From the NCBI GenBank assembly GCA_002633025.1, contig NMRB01000560.1, forward strand, positions 108,979 to 172,978: a stretch of DNA of 64,000 bases. The letters are read 5' to 3'. The notes under the pieces were generated by a model. That model ran no database searches and was not told the origin of the DNA. It was given only the letters and a program-made list of their open reading frames with translations. This DNA comes from Notospermus geniculatus. Taxonomy: Eukaryota; Nemertea; Pilidiophora; Heteronemertea; Lineidae. The position numbers and the translations under genes were made by a program. This document shows, piece after piece, positions 59,701 through 63,992 of this stretch. Position 1 is the first letter of the stretch; every line of letters begins with the position of its first letter.

Positions 59701-60336
59701 GACACACTGTTACCTCATTCATTTTCTCGTGCAGGATTAAAAACCTGAGAAGAGAGCATGTAAATTTTGAGGGACAACAGAGACAGTTTGAGACTCATCA
59801 GACTGGTCAGCAACAGAACGTGAGGGAAATCCTTCGTAAGGAACTCCAGATGATGCAGAAGAAAATCTTGATGCAATCTGTGAGTACATTTCTTCTTTAT
59901 TTAATGATGAATATTGGGTACCTTTGTTTAGATCGCTTTCAGCCATTAGCACCAAGCAAGAGCTGGCAAGAACTCTTGCACTGTGATCTCCCTCCTCACG
60001 CTCTTGCTGTATGCTAACAACTGCCATACTTTCCCTTGTTCACGGAGAAGATTGGATTGCGTGGATTGACACTAGACTGCCTTATGAACGAGTCAGTGAT
60101 TGCATACTGTAACAGTGAGTTTTTGCAATTGCCCGGTCAGCATATGACATTTGCCAATGTTGAAGCCTCCTCGAACAATACATGTAGGTGAAATATCGTT
60201 TAACGTTCTCATAGGCCTGACCTGGCCTTTGAGACAACTCACTGTAGCAACTCGGCTGACTGTCAATTTTATTTTTTCACAGCAAAAAGAAGAGATGATG
60301 AATGTAAAGCGGACACTGCAGATGATGTTCCAGTGA
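29696..60336 (+). CDS. SYCP2: SYCP2-like synaptonemal complex axial element protein, 37 coding exons
   Basis: Seen: 37 exons join with consistent phases into about 2,092 residues ending in TGA at 60334-60336. One start exon, one exon trio copy and one exon 6 copy are used. Residues 15-213 resemble the helical N-terminal domain of SYCP2 (for example DYEFQVSIIEALFRF). Residues 214-382 hold DCRTFLNVLN and FFVDFNLGSQ, both close to vertebrate SYCP2. The middle, about 400-1900, is charged and low in complexity. Residues 1943-2092 form a coiled coil ending NVKRTLQMMFQ. Known for the family: SYCP2 sits on meiotic chromosome axes and pairs with SYCP3 through the C-terminal coiled coil. Inferred: a germline meiotic protein, longer than vertebrate SYCP2 (about 1,500 residues) because the middle is expanded. 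Vertebrates have SYCP2 and SYCP2L; this may predate that split. The 5' UTR, promoter and poly(A) site are not resolved. Confidence 0.9.
31800..33192. other. Intron 1 sequence between duplication copies
   Basis: No exon with matching phase was found. The vertebrate N-terminal segment missing from the model could lie here, but no candidate stood out. Confidence 0.5.
33567..33689 (+). CDS. SYCP2: SYCP2-like exon 2, copy 1
   Basis: Acceptor TTTTTCAG, donor GTAAGT. 123 nt, phase 0 to phase 0, 41 residues from CIAGASINKTALKTF to NELMKNGLAEM. It resembles the family segment before the first helical repeats. Confidence 0.85.
34442..34534 (+). CDS. SYCP2: SYCP2-like exon 3, copy 1
   Basis: Acceptor CCAATTCAG, donor GTGAGT. 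93 nt, phase 0 to 0, 31 residues MEDLYQKAV...LLEDVVDCVN, matching the family pattern with an acidic helix (MIEDLVDLL-like). Confidence 0.85.
34766..34838. repeat. 73-bp inverted repeat unique to trio copy 1
   Basis: Two 36-bp arms (TTTCAGCCCTGTTATGTTCT... and its complement) with one mismatch around a central T. Trio copy 2 (near 37125) has a single, differently oriented version, AAAATGGTGGAAACTTTTCA then GCC. Confidence 0.85.
34893..34917 (+). CDS. SYCP2: SYCP2-like exon 4, copy 1 (25-nt microexon)
   Basis: Acceptor TCTTTCAG, donor GTAAGA. 25 nt encode NIGDLRPT plus one base (phase 0 in, phase 1 out). Because 25 is not a multiple of three, only one copy of this exon can be used in the open frame. 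Confidence 0.8.
35895..36017 (+). CDS. SYCP2: SYCP2-like exon 2, copy 2
   Basis: Same borders and length as copy 1. It differs by synonymous changes and one replacement (I to F in the DTSTxNELM stretch). Phase 0 to 0. Confidence 0.85.
36789..36881 (+). CDS. SYCP2: SYCP2-like exon 3, copy 2
   Basis: Same borders as copy 1, 93 nt, phase 0 to 0. One replacement (R to G in VSDxTNGAE). Confidence 0.85.
37207..37231 (+). CDS. SYCP2: SYCP2-like exon 4, copy 2 (25-nt microexon)
   Basis: Sequence identical to copy 1 with intact acceptor and donor. Its last base joins AA of exon 5 to make the E codon of EKVVMIKK. Confidence 0.8.
38655..38740 (+). CDS. SYCP2: SYCP2-like exon 5
   Basis: Acceptor CCATTTCAG, donor GTAAGT. 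86 nt, phase 1 to 0, encodes EKVVMIKKFATKLL...CSFPTKLE. If spliced directly to exon 1 it would read AAA AAG TAG, so the trio cannot be skipped entirely. Confidence 0.85.
38896..39227. mobile_element. 332-bp MITE with TA target sites in intron 5
   Basis: TACTGTAAAATGGGAAATTT at the left and the near-complement AAATTTCCCGTTTTACAGTA at the right; TA duplicated at the borders. AT-rich interior with several GCAAATTT-type repeats. Tc1/mariner-type by TA target, which is inference. Confidence 0.75.
39950..40533 (+). repeat. 0.58-kb tandem duplication with exon 6, copy 1
   Basis: From AATTTTGTTAAG to GATTTCTTCCTT. It matches 40537-41119 immediately downstream (offset about 581-587 bp). The unit contains exon 6 with intact splice sites. 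Confidence 0.9.
40378..40466 (+). CDS. SYCP2: SYCP2-like exon 6, copy 1
   Basis: Acceptor TCTTTTCAG, donor GTAAGT. 89 nt, phase 0 to 2, encodes LLKSLNNLMECC...REVPGLL. If joined to the second copy it would read CTC TCC TGA, so both copies cannot be used together. Confidence 0.85.
40537..41119 (+). repeat. 0.58-kb tandem duplication with exon 6, copy 2
   Basis: Second copy, directly abutting the first. Differences are a few substitutions and short indels, mostly in intron sequence. Confidence 0.9.
40959..41047 (+). CDS. SYCP2: SYCP2-like exon 6, copy 2
   Basis: Same length and borders as copy 1. The only coding change I see is silent (CTC to CTT), so the two copies encode the same peptide. 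Confidence 0.85.
41771..41805 (+). CDS. SYCP2: SYCP2-like exon 7 (35 nt)
   Basis: Acceptor TCTATTCCAG, donor GTCAGT (weak). Phase 2 to 1, encodes LDELAALLFTIGG across its borders. It bridges to DYEFQ of exon 8, as in vertebrate SYCP2. Skipping exon 6 would give AGA TGA here. Confidence 0.75.
42850..42990. mobile_element. Degenerate inverted-repeat element in intron 7
   Basis: GGCTGCCGTATGCTTCGGTC at the left and GACCCAAGCATACAGCCC at the right are imperfect inverted repeats, with AAGTCTAAC-type internal pairing. About 140 bp. Confidence 0.45.
43226..43371 (+). CDS. SYCP2: SYCP2-like exon 8
   Basis: Acceptor TTCTTTTCAG, donor GTAAGA. 146 nt, phase 1 to 0. Encodes DYEFQVSIIEALFRF then KWFTKCLHLYPELM and RDQYFDT. 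This is one of the clearest matches to SYCP2/SYCP2L (DYxxQVxIVEALxR...xxWF...DSEFET pattern). Confidence 0.93.
43372..45646. other. Intron 8, 2.3 kb, nothing recognised
   Basis: AT-rich, with short open frames only. Exons 8 and 9 join across it in phase 0 (RDQYFDT then DCRTF), as in vertebrate SYCP2, so no exon is missing here. Confidence 0.7.
45647..45693 (+). CDS. SYCP2: SYCP2-like exon 9 (47 nt)
   Basis: Acceptor CTGTTTAG, donor GTAAGG. Phase 0 to 2. Encodes DCRTFLNVLNSSGPQ, a close match to the family DCRxFLNxxN motif that ends the helical domain. Confidence 0.88.
46017..46167 (+). CDS. SYCP2: SYCP2-like exon 10
   Basis: Acceptor CTGCACAG, donor GTAGGA. 151 nt, phase 2 to 0. Encodes RVVSCPCKSAYIGDYEL and FFVDFNLGSQRITLF, the start of the second folded domain in SYCP2. 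DFNLGSQ is the strongest single family signature here. Confidence 0.93.
46765..46831 (+). CDS. SYCP2: SYCP2-like exon 11
   Basis: Acceptor TTTCTCTAG, donor GTGAGC. 67 nt, phase 0 to 1. Encodes DEEGLWEIVSISKDKI then KSYQIE, like the WEAV...YSIE segment of the family. Confidence 0.88.
46914..47155 (+). CDS. SYCP2: SYCP2-like exon 12
   Basis: Acceptor TTATCACAG, donor GTAAAT. 242 nt, phase 1 to 0. Encodes about 81 residues completing the second folded domain, including LNFDSRYSVEDWMEVIF (family: LYFDASLEI...). The tail after the domain carries AKVSRAINPVAVEKPE, the region where vertebrate SYCP2 has a short HORMA-binding motif; that equivalence is inference. Confidence 0.88.
47442..47543 (+). 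CDS. SYCP2: SYCP2-like exon 13
   Basis: Acceptor CTATTTCAG, donor GTAAGA. 102 nt, phase 0 to 0. Encodes CPDQENVEPESIPESQYSQ and on; IPESQYS resembles VPESQIS at the same place in vertebrate SYCP2. Confidence 0.85.
47829..48108 (+). CDS. SYCP2: SYCP2-like exon 14 with repeated SDKP/RKM motif
   Basis: Acceptor GACTTTTCAG, donor GTAGGA. 280 nt, phase 0 to 1. Disordered, rich in S, T, P, Q and K. Two similar segments, ASDKPSQTRRKMSV and SSDKPTTRKMKMSV, lie about 48 residues apart; vertebrate SYCP2 has a TPSKRKMSE-like segment nearby. Confidence 0.85.
49047..49358 (+). CDS. SYCP2: SYCP2-like exon 15
   Basis: Acceptor GATTCTCCAG, donor GTGAGT. 312 nt, phase 1 to 1. Encodes GTPKTPTKKDKTPKKVKTP and more basic and acidic low-complexity sequence. 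The open frame extends upstream into the intron but without homology. Confidence 0.82.
49378..49463. mobile_element. 86-bp foldback element 20 bp after the exon 15 donor
   Basis: Ends CATCCTCCCATAG and CTATGGGAGGATG are perfect inverted repeats. The interior also pairs (CTCGCTCCT against AGGAGCGAG). It is probably a short nonautonomous transposon. In RNA it would form a hairpin just after a 5' splice site. Confidence 0.7.
49610..49719 (+). CDS. SYCP2: SYCP2-like exon 16
   Basis: Acceptor chosen as GCTGCTGTAG, not the better-looking ATTTCAG 12 bp upstream, because the upstream site would put TAG in frame. 110 nt, phase 1 to 0; encodes SLPNGHGEVEVIPESQ and an acidic S/E/K stretch. Donor GTAAGC. 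Confidence 0.72.
49931..50111 (+). CDS. SYCP2: SYCP2-like exon 17
   Basis: Acceptor TCTCTTCTAG, donor GTCAGT. 181 nt, phase 0 to 1. Encodes LNDLKVLFTKSDENFADYP and on. No domain seen. An internal GTAACC is a possible earlier donor. Confidence 0.8.
50253..52045 (+). CDS. SYCP2: SYCP2-like exon 18, 1.8-kb charged disordered exon
   Basis: Acceptor CTCTTTGCAG, donor GTGAGT. 1,793 nt, phase 1 to 0, about 597 residues. Very rich in K, R, E, D and S with blocks such as DADEEEEKEEE, RKRRSTRCKRRTTR and KKGKKGLQKK. No fold recognised. It accounts for much of the extra length over vertebrate SYCP2. S/T-P sites (VEKVGSPVF, EKTPKFF, DSPPAN) are plausible phosphorylation sites by inference. Confidence 0.9.
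52345..52553 (+). CDS. SYCP2: SYCP2-like exon 19
   Basis: Acceptor CTGTCTAG, donor GTATTG. 209 nt, phase 0 to 2. Encodes VSTMDYQQTAKQDSK through GGSGGDDDDR. Disordered. Confidence 0.8.
53105..53183 (+). CDS. SYCP2: SYCP2-like exon 20
   Basis: Acceptor CTTTTACAG, donor GTAAGT. 79 nt, phase 2 to 0. Encodes RCKTGTEARGAGTKLSES and LAHLAKKYS. Confidence 0.78.
54201..54319 (+). CDS. SYCP2: SYCP2-like exon 21
   Basis: Acceptor ATACCTACAG, donor GTAAAC. 119 nt, phase 0 to 2. Encodes KQKPSEDKAAVSFDVED and EKRKSRKLINYEEPSE. Confidence 0.8.
54375..54590. mobile_element. 216-bp MITE in intron 21
   Basis: ATATGTGACCCGTCAC at the left and GTGATGGGTCACATAT at the right, bordered by TA. No coding capacity. 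Confidence 0.75.
54625..54749. mobile_element. Short inverted-repeat element in intron 21
   Basis: CAGTTGTGACTTGGTTCTCT then ATGGGCAA at the left against TTGCCCATAGAAAGCCAACT then G at the right. About 125 bp, 35 bp after the previous element. Confidence 0.55.
54805..54868 (+). CDS. SYCP2: SYCP2-like exon 22
   Basis: Acceptor CTCATTCCAG, donor GTAAGT. 64 nt, phase 2 to 0. Encodes SDLGSVSPFEAKWSAK and ATRKKF. Confidence 0.78.
54996..55019 (+). CDS. SYCP2: SYCP2-like exon 23 (24-nt microexon)
   Basis: Acceptor TTTCTTTCAG, donor GTATGT. Exactly 8 codons, NLFRPDNQ, phase 0 to 0, so it can be skipped without frame change. Confidence 0.7.
55228..55251 (+). CDS. SYCP2: SYCP2-like exon 24 (24-nt microexon)
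   Basis: Acceptor TATTTGCAG, donor GTATGT. Exactly 8 codons, DLYTPEVQ, phase 0 to 0. Same length and phase as exon 23. Confidence 0.7.
55433..55488 (+). CDS. SYCP2: SYCP2-like exon 25
   Basis: Acceptor GCTTATTTCAG, donor GTAAGT. 56 nt, phase 0 to 2. Encodes VLKGNNKKRNIFTDTSEI, like the FSDTETE region before the DISWL motif of vertebrate SYCP2. Confidence 0.8.
55726..55876 (+). CDS. SYCP2: SYCP2-like exon 26, conserved SWI motif
   Basis: Acceptor CTATCTCAG, donor GTAGGA. 151 nt, phase 2 to 0. Encodes QSEASWIVGSTARKKQ, PPARTYGQAKKEPK and VLLDEDSDE. The SEASWI then basic segment parallels TDISWLREPK in vertebrate SYCP2, a conserved island in the disordered middle. Confidence 0.85.
56049..56586 (+). 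CDS. SYCP2: SYCP2-like exon 27 with 73-residue tandem repeat
   Basis: Acceptor TGTTGTAG, donor GTATGT. 538 nt, phase 0 to 1, about 179 residues. Holds two near-identical 73-residue units. Each has a basic half (KQKKEPKEKKQPM) and a proline-rich half (SPEQDSPVVYQPKVPSE, DDLPPSPKQ, FNVPTPRFG). Then comes LEMTVTPVTPRTAARMEG. Confidence 0.88.
56076..56513 (+). repeat. 219-bp in-frame tandem duplication inside exon 27
   Basis: Two adjacent units of 219 bp, starting at AAACAGAAGAAGGAACC at 56076 and again at 56295, with only a few base differences. 219 is a multiple of three, so the frame is kept and 73 residues are doubled. Confidence 0.93.
56711..56796 (+). CDS. SYCP2: SYCP2-like exon 28
   Basis: Acceptor CCTCTACAG, donor GTGAGT. 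86 nt, phase 1 to 0. Encodes DDDLMIEEFRSAPIEDD and VVNIPCRISPVI. Confidence 0.82.
57016..57165 (+). CDS. SYCP2: SYCP2-like exon 29
   Basis: Acceptor TTTTGTAG, donor GTATGT. 150 nt, phase 0 to 0. Encodes VNIRDSDSNKEEEDEEVE through PSGELEVP. Acidic, disordered. Confidence 0.82.
57461..57583 (+). CDS. SYCP2: SYCP2-like exon 30, ends at an AT-AC intron
   Basis: Acceptor TTCTTTGCAG. 123 nt, phase 0 to 0. Encodes DDLSDEDPDLDLEDPSH through IMRRKKRGIKRNIT. No GT donor fits; the exon is followed directly by ATATCCTTT, the U12-type AT-AC 5' splice site. Reading on would hit TGA after five more codons. Confidence 0.82.
57584..57904 (+). other. U12-type AT-AC intron (minor spliceosome)
   Basis: Seen: 5' end ATATCCTTT, branch-site match TTCCTTAAC at 57887-57895, and 3' end AC at 57904, about 10 nt after the branch A. 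Flanking exons join in phase 0. The other nearby AC (57900) would give a stop. Known: these three motifs are the defining signals of AT-AC introns removed by the U11/U12 spliceosome. Length 321 nt. Confidence 0.85.
57905..58058 (+). CDS. SYCP2: SYCP2-like exon 31
   Basis: Starts after the AC of the AT-AC intron, donor GTAAGT. 154 nt, phase 0 to 1. Encodes MILDDDDVDEDEDDEGDD and VYRPRKLFKTD. The basic-acidic layout resembles the KRIYIED...PKKLCKIED part of vertebrate SYCP2. Confidence 0.82.
58445..58569 (+). CDS. SYCP2: SYCP2-like exon 32
   Basis: Acceptor TTGTTTCAG, donor GTAAGT. 125 nt, phase 1 to 0. Encodes DEAHNGDDLSSSDSYPRTP then VIKSFGAEFQKKYS, the entry to the coiled coil. Confidence 0.87.
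58687..58781 (+). CDS. SYCP2: SYCP2-like exon 33, coiled coil
   Basis: Acceptor TATTTCATAG, donor GTAAGT. 95 nt, phase 0 to 2. Encodes ARKERLNQFTVNTLKST and KQIHKVWNHQQTS. Similar in layout to the SYCP2 C-terminal region that pairs with SYCP3. Confidence 0.88.
58964..59040 (+). mobile_element. tRNA-derived SINE fragment in intron 33
   Basis: TAGCTCAGCTGGTAGAG is a Pol III A box and GGTTCAAATCC at 59008-59018 a perfect B box. The acceptor and T stems do not pair, so this is not a functional tRNA. It runs into a 20-bp tandem repeat. Confidence 0.65.
59018..59078 (+). repeat. Short tandem repeat, about 20 bp x 3
   Basis: Three copies of CCAGATGRTGATCACTTC(AT), probably expanded from the 3' end of the tRNA-like fragment. 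Confidence 0.8.
59158..59257 (+). CDS. SYCP2: SYCP2-like exon 34, coiled coil
   Basis: Acceptor ACATTGCAG, donor GTGAGC. 100 nt, phase 2 to 0. Encodes RQRMLDDFNEGILQEL and NELEKTVDNLKQAETEAM with heptad spacing of hydrophobics, matching the IIEELENFEKDSQSLKDLE-like region of vertebrate SYCP2. Confidence 0.9.
59422..59480 (+). CDS. SYCP2: SYCP2-like exon 35, coiled coil
   Basis: Acceptor GTTTTGCAG, donor GTATGG. 59 nt, phase 0 to 2. Encodes DFLKSHMSVLESCRISQEQ. Confidence 0.87.
59735..59879 (+). CDS. SYCP2: SYCP2-like exon 36, coiled coil
   Basis: Acceptor CTCGTGCAG, donor GTGAGT. 145 nt, phase 2 to 0. Encodes RIKNLREHVNFEGQQ, then VREILRKELQMMQKKI and LMQS. Polar helical sequence. Confidence 0.87.
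60283..60336 (+). CDS. SYCP2: SYCP2-like exon 37, C-terminus and stop
   Basis: Acceptor ATTTTTTCACAG. Encodes QQKEEMMNVKRTLQMMFQ partly from the prior exon border, then TGA at 60334. The NVxxxLQ ending is what SYCP2 proteins show at their C-terminus. The last nine codons are the start of a 65-bp triplicated unit. Confidence 0.88.
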   Translation, partial: QKEEMMNVKRTLQMMFQ

Positions 60337-60500
60337 TTCCAGTCCAGGATGCATTCATATCTTTTACCTCAAAGCGGACACTACAGATGATGTTCCAGTG
60401 ATTCCAGTCCAGGATACATTCATATCTTTTACCTCAAAGCGGACACTACAGATGATGTTCCAGTGATTCCAGTCCAGAATGCATTCATATCTTTTACCTC
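60306..60500 (+). repeat. 65-bp tandem triplication over the stop codon
   Basis: Three units begin with AAAGCGGACACT at 60306, 60371 and 60436, each ending ATCTTTTACCTC. The first unit encodes KRTLQMMFQ and the stop; the others are 3' UTR. Units differ by only a few bases. Confidence 0.93.
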
Positions 60501-61422
60501 AAAGTTTTGTGAATAATTGAATCATTTGATGAGTTAGATCATTGGGCCTTTCAAAAAGTATTAACTGGTTGATTGATAATCCTCCTTTTAATAATACCTT
60601 CTTAAAACATTGGTTAGAAATTGATTGTACATTTGGTAACAGATTTAATTAACTTAATACCAATTGGTTTGGTGTACAGTCATTCATATTTTACCAGTAT
60701 TGGTTGTGAATTTATTTATAGGTCAGTTGTTAGAGCTTCTTCTTCGTTTACTTGTAGTTAATGTTACTACTGTCTTGGTGTCATTTCTTCAGTTCATGTC
60801 AGCATTGCTCTCCAAAAGTTAATGGCTGTATCTCTACTTCTGATCAGTGGGAAGGCAGTCAATTGAAGGAATGGCTCTTTCATGCACTATCAAGTACACT
60901 GCAATGGAGAGTACAGCTGTTACTACAATTACCCATGCCCCCACTGCTTAGTACGGATACTGCCTTCTACATGGGCTATATCATTGGAGAGCAGAGTTGA
61001 TGGATGTGAAGAGATGTTAAGAGAGAAAGTTCCCAGTTTTTACCCAGGCTATGAGGTACATGTATATTATGTTGGGCTGTTCAGCTCACCTCGCCTATTT
61101 CTGGGTGGAGTGAAGCAATCCAGTACAATGCATTTTGACAATGCAGTTGAAGAGATTTCATCTTGTGGAAATGTGTTTACTTACAAAGTTGTCATTCTAC
61201 AGAGACCACATTTTCTGTTCAATCATTAGAAATAGTTTATAATACTTGTTGGTGATATTATCATTTGTAAAGAGTATTCACTTTTTGAAGTCACTTTTTG
61301 AAGTCACTTAAAGGAATGTAAGTGCCAAAGTTTTTTTTGTGAGACAATACAGTTTATTGCTTTGTTATATATGTTTGTTGTAAATTCTGTAACACAGTTA
61401 AATTCCAGATAACTTCACAGAC

Positions 61423-61655
61423 TTCGAACAGGGCTTAAGATAAGAGGAGTATTTGCTTAAAATACTCCTTGAAATCTCAAAATACTCCTCCAGTCCAGAA
61501 CTGAAAGAGTAAAATACTCCTTGAGATTTATCAGTTTGCAATACTTTACTTATGGAATACGCCTTTGAAGAGCGAAAATACTCTTTCAAATTCTGATAGA
61601 CGAGTATAAATACCGGTACTCGTTGCCCTCAAAATTATCTAAAGCCCTGTTCGAA
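61423..61655. mobile_element. 233-bp MITE downstream of the gene
   Basis: TTCGAACAGGGCTTAAGA at the left and TCTAAAGCCCTGTTCGAA at the right (17 of 18 pair). The interior has repeated AAAATACTCCTT motifs in both orientations. Confidence 0.82.
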
Positions 61656-61831
61656 TGGTGATGATCCAAATGGTGATCATTGAGAACATACAAAGGAGAC
61701 GGATCTGAAGGCCACAAGCATGTCACTTGGCTTTAGAAATGTATCAGAGGTGTCAGCGTGTTGTGTCCGAGTCAGTGCAAAGGTTGAGGATCTGCGACGA
61801 CAGCTTGGTGAGCTTCCCTTGATACAATATG

Positions 61832-62193
61832 AATGGGGAACCCGCCCTGCGGTTTATCCCAACAGGTCGGCGCTGCGAGCGATTGTACCGAAACGATGTC
61901 ATTTTAGGTGTTGACGTTGCATCCTGAAAAATTTCCTTTACATTTTGCTACAGGAAAAATGACACAAAAGACGTTGTCTTTATCGCCATCGGATCTCTTA
62001 CTTTTAAGGAAAAAATGCATGAGTTTAAAAGAAAATTTCATCTGCAACACGATGATGCAAGTTTTACTGTCGGGCGACCAACACAAATGGTTTATTTTCA
62101 CACCAGAAATAAATGGAAATAATGTTAGAAAAGAGACTTCGGTCACATCGCTCGCAGCGCCACGTCGTGACGTTACTGTGCGGGTTCCCCATT
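61832..62193. mobile_element. 362-bp element with long inverted ends
   Basis: Left AATGGGGAACCCGC and GGCGCTGCGAGCGAT; right end carries ATCGCTCGCAGCGCC and GCGGGTTCCCCATT. Arms of about 70 bp with indels. An open frame at 61908-62219 crosses the element and is not taken as a gene. Confidence 0.78.
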
Positions 62194-63070
62194 ATAACCA
62201 TTTAACCAACACCTGTTGACTGTCTGAACAGCATGCCATCATCATTCCCTCCTCCTGTAGTGTATGTGGAGAGTATCTGTACTTGTTAACAGTGGGAGGG
62301 AGGCTATTTAAAGTAATGGCCACACCTGGGCGAGGGTGTACTTGCAGGTACAAGGTAGAGCTATTACTTTAGCTGACCATCCCCCCACTGATAAACCTGC
62401 AAGTGTAGTCTTGTCTCGTGGACTACAGCCGTCATCAGATAATTTTAAAAGAAAACAAGACTGTTTTACTATCCAAATAAATAAGTCTATTGAACAACAT
62501 TTGAACATTAATAAATCCATAGGTAGGCACTTTGTGACTGCTACATCGAACCAGGAAATGAAACACACACAGCAAATAACACCAAGGCAGACCTCAGTCT
62601 GCTTATTACTGATGGGCTGGCTTACAAAATCAATAACTGAAGAACCAGATTCTGGAGGGTGTTCATTACTTACCGTACATGATTAAGCTGATTAAGGGCC
62701 TGCAGCCTGAGAAATACAAAATATTGTAGGACCTGACCCTGTGTATTCAGTGAATAGCATTTCAGGATGAATACCCTTCATGAATTTGGTTCGTTGTGTT
62801 ACCATATCAACTTGTAGAACACTGAACTGAAGGTAAGGAAGCCAGGTGATACCAAATAAATCCTCCTGAAAGCTTCTACAGTAGACTTCTCATGGTCAAC
62901 TTTGTTCACTTACACTAGCCTTCCCTCCACATTCAATACTTATGTTATTCATATTACTCATTCATGTATCTTGCAGCAGGACTACGACTCAAATTTTCAT
63001 GAATTCTTCATTGTCATCTAAATAATGTTCTTGAATTCTTTTAAACGATTTCTATGACACGTGGCATACA

Positions 63071-63338
63071 ATAGACAAATCCCAAATTGACGAAAACGAG
63101 AAAGATCTGCGCACTTCCGCCGAAATGGCAAACAGAACCTCGGTCTGAAACCATCTGACACTGAATGACGTGACGCAGAGAACCCCACGACCATGTGACG
63201 ACAGTGAGTTCGATGACGTTGCGTCAGACTCGACCATTGCTGAATCATGGATTGCGTCACGTCAGCTGGTTTCAGGTCGAGGTTCTGTTTGCCATTTCGG
63301 CGGAAGTGCACAGATCTGGGAATTTGGGATTTGTCTAT
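63071..63338. mobile_element. 268-bp foldback element with about 95-bp arms
   Basis: ATAGACAAATCCCAAATT at the left and AATTTGGGATTTGTCTAT at the right. The arms continue through GCACTTCCGCCGAAATGGCA and AACAGAACCTCG on both sides. Rich in GACGT and GTCAC near the centre. Confidence 0.85.
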
Positions 63339-63363
63339 AGCATTGGGTATTTACCAAAGGCCG

Positions 63364-63600
63364 GGGCTATTCGTACCGTGACGGTGCAAATAACGCCAAA
63401 CCAGATCTTATTCGTACCGTGACGGTGTGAATAGTGCGCCGTCGGTTCTTATTCGTACCGTGGCGGTGTGAATAGTGCGCCGCCGGTTCTTATTCGTACC
63501 GTGACGGTGTGAATAGTGCAGGAACAGCTCTTATTCACACCGTCACGGTGGGAATAGTGTGTGGAGAATGATTATTCGTACCGTGACGGTGATGTATAAT
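63364..63600. repeat. 41-bp minisatellite with palindromic core, about 6 units
   Basis: Units repeat about every 41 bp; each carries TTATTCGTACCGTGACGGTG followed by TGAATAGTGC or a variant. The core ATTCRYACCGTGACGGTGYG then AAT is close to its own reverse complement. The fifth core (63534-63555) reads TTCACACCGTCACGGTGGGA, inverted relative to the rest. Confidence 0.88.
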
Positions 63601-63919
63601 TTCTGCACCGTAACTCGGACAGTGCGAGACTGTGGGCAGCAGATCTAAAATGATATTAATTTTAGCCTGGGCAATTTTTTTCCTCTTTGACGGGGTCCAG
63701 TGACCCCATCTTTCACAGTTAATGATGAAATGTTGGCCTCTGCAAAATATTTTTCATAAAATTCGAGAAAAAAAAAATTCGAAAAAATTTGGTTCAAGAA
63801 TTACGCAGTTCCCCGTTTTCCGAGACAGTCACACGGATCGATATCACGATATCGAGAAAAAGACGAAAAGAAGAATAAAAGGAGGTGAAAGACGAACTAA
63901 AAGAAAATAAAAGAAGAAC

Positions 63920-63992
63920 TATCATGACGGGGCTCGAACCCGCGACCCTCCGTTTGATAACCACCCACGCAAACCACTCGGCCACTGCGGCT
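63920..63992 (-). mobile_element. tRNA-like fragment with A and B boxes
   Basis: On the minus strand, TGGCCGAGTGG (A box) and GGGTTCGAGCCCC (B box, T arm GCGGG/CCCGT pairs). The acceptor 5' GCCGCAG does not pair with CATGATA and the anticodon stem is poor, so it is a tRNA pseudogene or SINE head, not a working tRNA. Confidence 0.6.

Larger units (their letters stand above)
60501..63360. other. Downstream region with 3' UTR and MITE cluster
   Basis: The 3' UTR must begin at 60337, but I saw no clear AATAAA signal soon after, so the transcript end is unknown. An open frame at 60882-61229 (115 codons) has no recognised motif. Three inverted-repeat elements lie between 61.4 and 63.4 kb. Confidence 0.55.

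Noticed and set aside
60882-61229. 115-codon open frame after the gene
   Set aside because: Lies in probable 3' UTR or intergenic DNA with no family signal.
63364-63600. CRISPR-like array
   Set aside because: Spacing is regular, but the units are repeats throughout with no unique spacers, and the host is an animal genome.
63920-63992. Functional tRNA gene on the minus strand
   Set aside because: T arm is fine but acceptor and anticodon stems fail to pair.
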